Below are positions 61,415-64,000 of a stretch of DNA of 64,000 nt, piece after piece; position 1 is the first letter of the stretch; every line of letters begins with the position of its first letter. The stretch comes from Serinicoccus profundi (GTDB lineage Bacteria; Actinomycetota; Actinomycetes; Actinomycetales; Dermatophilaceae). A program made the position numbers and the translations under genes. Location: positions 3,038,001 to 3,102,000 of the forward strand of contig NZ_CP042862.1 of NCBI RefSeq assembly GCF_008001015.1, read 5' to 3'. Under the pieces are notes generated by a model. It was not told the origin of the DNA and made no database searches. It saw nothing but the letters and a program-made list of their open reading frames with translations.

Positions 61415-62737
61415 CTAGAAGAGCAGCAGCCCCACGGGGATCGCCAGGACGAGGCTCAGCACCACCCGCTCGAACCAGATGACCAGCAGCTTCGGGAGGG
61501 ACACTGGGATCTGCGTGCCGACGAGCGAGGGCACCATCGCCGAGAAGAAGATGACCTGGCTGACGCAGACCACGGCGACGACATACTTCACCGACATCGC
61601 CGACTCGGCGACGAGCGCGGCGGGCAGGAACATCTCCGAGACGCCGAGCGCGGAGGCCTTGGCGACAAGCAGCGGCTCGGGGATCTGCAGCGCCCAGGTG
61701 ATGGGGTAGAAGAGGTAGCCGAGCCAGTCGAAGATGGGGGTGTACTCCGCGAGCACCAGCCCGAGCAGCCCGATCGACAGGATGCTCGGCAGGATCGCCA
61801 TGGCCATCTTGATCCCGTCGACGAAGGTCGAGGCGATGACCCGGAGGATGCCGGGGTCGGCCGCGACGGTATGCCGCGCCTCGCCCCAGGCGGCGGCGAC
61901 CCGACTGCCCTGCACCGGCTGCTCGGGTGCGGGCTCCACGCCCGGAGCGGTCTCGTCCGTCATGCGGCCCAGGGGCGGGATCCGCACGGTGATCGCGGTG
62001 ACGGCGAAGGTGATGAGCAGCGTGGACCAGAAGTAGAGCGACCAGTGCTGCATGAGGTCCAGCGCGGTGGCGACGACGATCATGAAGGTCGCCGAGACGG
62101 TCGAGAAGCCGGTCGCGATGACCATCGCCTCGCGCCGCGTGTACTTCCCCTCGAGGTAGACCCGGTTGGTGATGAGAAGGGCCAGCGAGTAGGACCCGAC
62201 GAAGCTCGCGACCGCGTCGATCGCCGACCGTCCGGGCGTGCGGAACAGCGGCCGCATGACCGGCCGGGCGAGCACCCCGACGAACTCCATCAGCCCGTAG
62301 CCGGTGAGCAGCGCCAGGAAGATCGCGCCGATCGGCACGAGCAGCCCGACCGGGATGACCAGGGCGTTGAGCAGGAAGGGGCCCATCCCGTCGGCGAAGA
62401 GCCAGGCCGGTCCGATGCCGAGCACGAGCATGACGCCGACGACCAGCCCGACGACGCGGGCGACGGCGAAGACGAGGTCGGTCGTGCTGCGGCGCCACTG
62501 CCCGGTGACCCAGGGGTATGCCGCGCCGGCGACGATGAGCGCGAGGGCATACCAGGGCAGGACGCCGGGGATCGCCTCACGCACCCAGGAGACGATGTGG
62601 TCCAGCGGGATCGTGCTCCTGCCCCCGATCGTGACGGGCACGAAGAACATGAGGACGCCGATCGCGGAGAAGGCGAAGAACTTCCACATGGGGGCGGAGG
62701 TGGCCGGCACGTCGGTGGGCCGGGTCTGGGTGCTCAT
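61415..62737 (-). CDS. YjiH-type nucleoside-recognition (GATE) membrane protein
   Basis: 440 residues with about ten membrane segments: [136 protein letters not shown]. The two halves match the paired Gate (nucleoside recognition) domains of YjiH. The ATG overlaps the hutU stop, so it is made together with urocanase; an uptake or export role for histidine or urocanate is an inference from that coupling. Confidence 0.8.
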   Translation of the reverse strand: MSTQTRPTDVPATSAPMWKFFAFSAIGVLMFFVPVTIGGRSTIPLDHIVSWVREAIPGVLPWYALALIVAGAAYPWVTGQWRRSTTDLVFAVARVVGLVVGVMLVLGIGPAWLFADGMGPFLLNALVIPVGLLVPIGAIFLALLTGYGLMEFVGVLARPVMRPLFRTPGRSAIDAVASFVGSYSLALLITNRVYLEGKYTRREAMVIATGFSTVSATFMIVVATALDLMQHWSLYFWSTLLITFAVTAITVRIPPLGRMTDETAPGVEPAPEQPVQGSRVAAAWGEARHTVAADPGILRVIASTFVDGIKMAMAILPSILSIGLLGLVLAEYTPIFDWLGYLFYPITWALQIPEPLLVAKASALGVSEMFLPAALVAESAMSVKYVVAVVCVSQVIFFSAMVPSLVGTQIPVSLPKLLVIWFERVVLSLVLAIPVGLLLF

Positions 62738-64000
62738 GCCTGCTCGCCCTCCCGCATCGGGATCCGCACGTCGCGCTCCGCGGCGACCTCGTCGGCCCGG
62801 TCGTAGCCGGCGTCGACGTGCCGGATGACACCCATGCCGGGGTCGTTGGTGAGCACGCGCTCCAGCTTCTGTCGCGCGAGGTCGGTGCCGTCCGCGACGG
62901 AGACCTGCCCGGCGTGCAGCGAGCGGCCGATGCCGACGCCGCCGCCGTGGTGGATCGAGACCCAGGAGGCGCCGGAGGCGGTGTTGACCAGGGCGTTGAG
63001 CAGCGGCCAGTCGGCGATGGCGTCGGACCCGTCGGCCATCGCCTCGGTCTCGCGGTAGGGGCTGGCGACCGACCCGCAGTCGAGGTGGTCCCGCCCGATG
63101 ACGATCGGGGCCGACACCTCGCCGCTGGCGACCATGTCGTTGAAGCGCAGCCCGGCCTTGTCCCGCTCGCCGAGGCCGAGCCAGCAGATCCGGGCCGGCA
63201 GCCCCTCGAAGGCAACCCGGTCCTGCGCGCCGCGGATCCACTTGTGCAGGTGGTCGTTGTCGGGGAAGAGGTCGAGGACGGCCTTGTCGGTGGCCGCGAT
63301 GTCCTTCTCGTCGCCGGAGAGCGCGGCCCACCGGAACGGACCCTTGCCCTCGCAGAAGAGCGGCCGGATGTAGGCCGGGACGAAGCCGGGGAACTCGAAG
63401 GCCCGGTCGAACCCGCCCTGCCGGGCCTCGTCGCGGATGCTGTTGCCGTAGTCGAACACCTCGGCGCCGGCGTCCATGAAGCCGACCATCGCCTCGACGT
63501 GCCGTGCCATCGACTCCTGCGCCCGGTCGGTGAACTCCTCCGGCTTCTTCTCGGCGTAGTCGTGCCAGTCCGAGAGGTCGATGCCCGTCGGCAGGTAGGA
63601 GAGCGGGTCGTGCGCGGAGGTCTGGTCGGTCACGACGTCGATCTCGACGCCCCGGCGCAGCAGCTCGGGGAAGACCTCGGCCGCGTTGCCGACGACCCCG
63701 ATGGAGACCGCCTCACGGGTGCCCTTCGCCGCGAGCGCGCGCTCGATGCCGGCGTCGAGGGAGTCGGCGACCTCATCGAGGTAGCGGCTCTTCACCCGGC
63801 GCCGCAGGCGCGACTCGTCGACGTCGACGACGAGGCATACCCCGCCGTTGAGGGTGACTGCGAGCGGCTGCGCCCCGCCCATCCCGCCGCAGCCGCCGGT
63901 GAGGGTGAGCGTGCCGGCCAGGGTGCCGCCGAACTTCTTGGCGGCGACGGCCGCGAAGGTCTCGTAGGTCCCCTGCAGGATCCCCTGGGTCCCGATGTAG
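62734..64000 (-). CDS. hutU: Urocanate hydratase, C-terminal part (5' end outside window)
   Basis: The open frame continues off the right edge. Seen from the edge are [44 protein letters not shown] (NAD-binding region), [102 protein letters not shown] and [21 protein letters not shown], all characteristic of HutU. It hydrates urocanate to imidazolonepropionate using NAD+ as an electrophile. About 420 of an expected 550 residues are in the window. Confidence 0.95.
   Translation of the reverse strand, partial: YIGTQGILQGTYETFAAVAAKKFGGTLAGTLTLTGGCGGMGGAQPLAVTLNGGVCLVVDVDESRLRRRVKSRYLDEVADSLDAGIERALAAKGTREAVSIGVVGNAAEVFPELLRRGVEIDVVTDQTSAHDPLSYLPTGIDLSDWHDYAEKKPEEFTDRAQESMARHVEAMVGFMDAGAEVFDYGNSIRDEARQGGFDRAFEFPGFVPAYIRPLFCEGKGPFRWAALSGDEKDIAATDKAVLDLFPDNDHLHKWIRGAQDRVAFEGLPARICWLGLGERDKAGLRFNDMVASGEVSAPIVIGRDHLDCGSVASPYRETEAMADGSDAIADWPLLNALVNTASGASWVSIHHGGGVGIGRSLHAGQVSVADGTDLARQKLERVLTNDPGMGVIRHVDAGYDRADEVAAERDVRIPMREGEQA

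Overview
The window is about 64 kb of very GC-rich, densely packed DNA with strong G/C third-position bias, GTG/ATG starts, many 4-bp stop/start overlaps (ATGA, GTGA) and several promoters of the TANNNT type lying 6-7 bases before a start codon (leaderless transcripts). With CWB2 cell-wall-binding proteins, a HutF-type histidine pathway, an ECF42 sigma factor and a PPOX-fold F420-type protein, this points to a chromosome of a high-GC actinobacterium, probably a Micrococcales member close to the Intrasporangiaceae (inference). I see no rRNA, tRNA, transposase, phage gene or CRISPR array.

Layout. (1) 1-3.4 kb: four translationally coupled genes, three of them relatives of lysine/DAP enzymes (short DapD, aminotransferase, LysA-like decarboxylase), looking like a side pathway rather than housekeeping lysine synthesis. 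(2) 3.4-9.8 kb: a winged-helix regulator with a degenerate receiver, a secreted CWB2-glycosidase fusion, a secreted beta-propeller and two paralogous lipoproteins. (3) 9.9-17 kb: an oxidoreductase, a toxin-antitoxin pair, LeuE exporter, an Lrp regulator and the divergent bkdABC operon (branched-chain 2-oxoacid dehydrogenase), whose E1beta and E2 frames are broken in this sequence. (4) 17-20 kb: SGNH-CWB2 surface protein and an APH-family kinase. (5) 20-38.5 kb: a methylamine/betaine catabolic island: dimethylglycine dehydrogenase with its own ETF, an IclR regulator, FGE, and across an ECF42/YCII pair a corrinoid methyltransferase system (MttB-type methyltransferase, IclR, corrinoid protein, methyl-THF transferase, RACo reactivase, DUF1638) plus an MTHFR-like gene. 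(6) 38.6-49.8 kb: hydrolase, VapBC, and recC-recB-recD with a coupled fourth gene. (7) 50-55.7 kb: ABC transporter and two-component system. (8) 55.7-64 kb: histidine utilisation (hutI, hutF, amidohydrolase, YjiH-like transporter, hutU) interrupted by a deacylase, a Uma2 protein and a PPOX protein.

How it works together. The island in (5) can be read as one pathway: glycine betaine is demethylated by the B12 system to dimethylglycine with the methyl group passed to THF, the MTHFR-like protein oxidises methyl-THF, and DMGDH/ETF oxidises dimethylglycine further. A short palindrome-like operator recurs at the DMGDH promoter, at the iclR promoter and next to the MTHFR start, supporting co-regulation. 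Region (8) degrades histidine to glutamate through formiminoglutamate deiminase.

Non-coding structure is unusually rich: a 32-bp-phased repeat array between convergent genes (37.4-37.7 kb) whose unit also sits inside the bkdC reading frame at a 33-bp period; a second hairpin family (53.4 and 61.4 kb); a perfect 19-bp inverted repeat at 12.6 kb; and a heptamer, GTATGCC/GGCATAC, scattered about sixty times by eye. At least four single-base breaks lie in G or C runs of otherwise intact genes, so sequencing indels are a real possibility and broken genes here should not be read as dead without checking.
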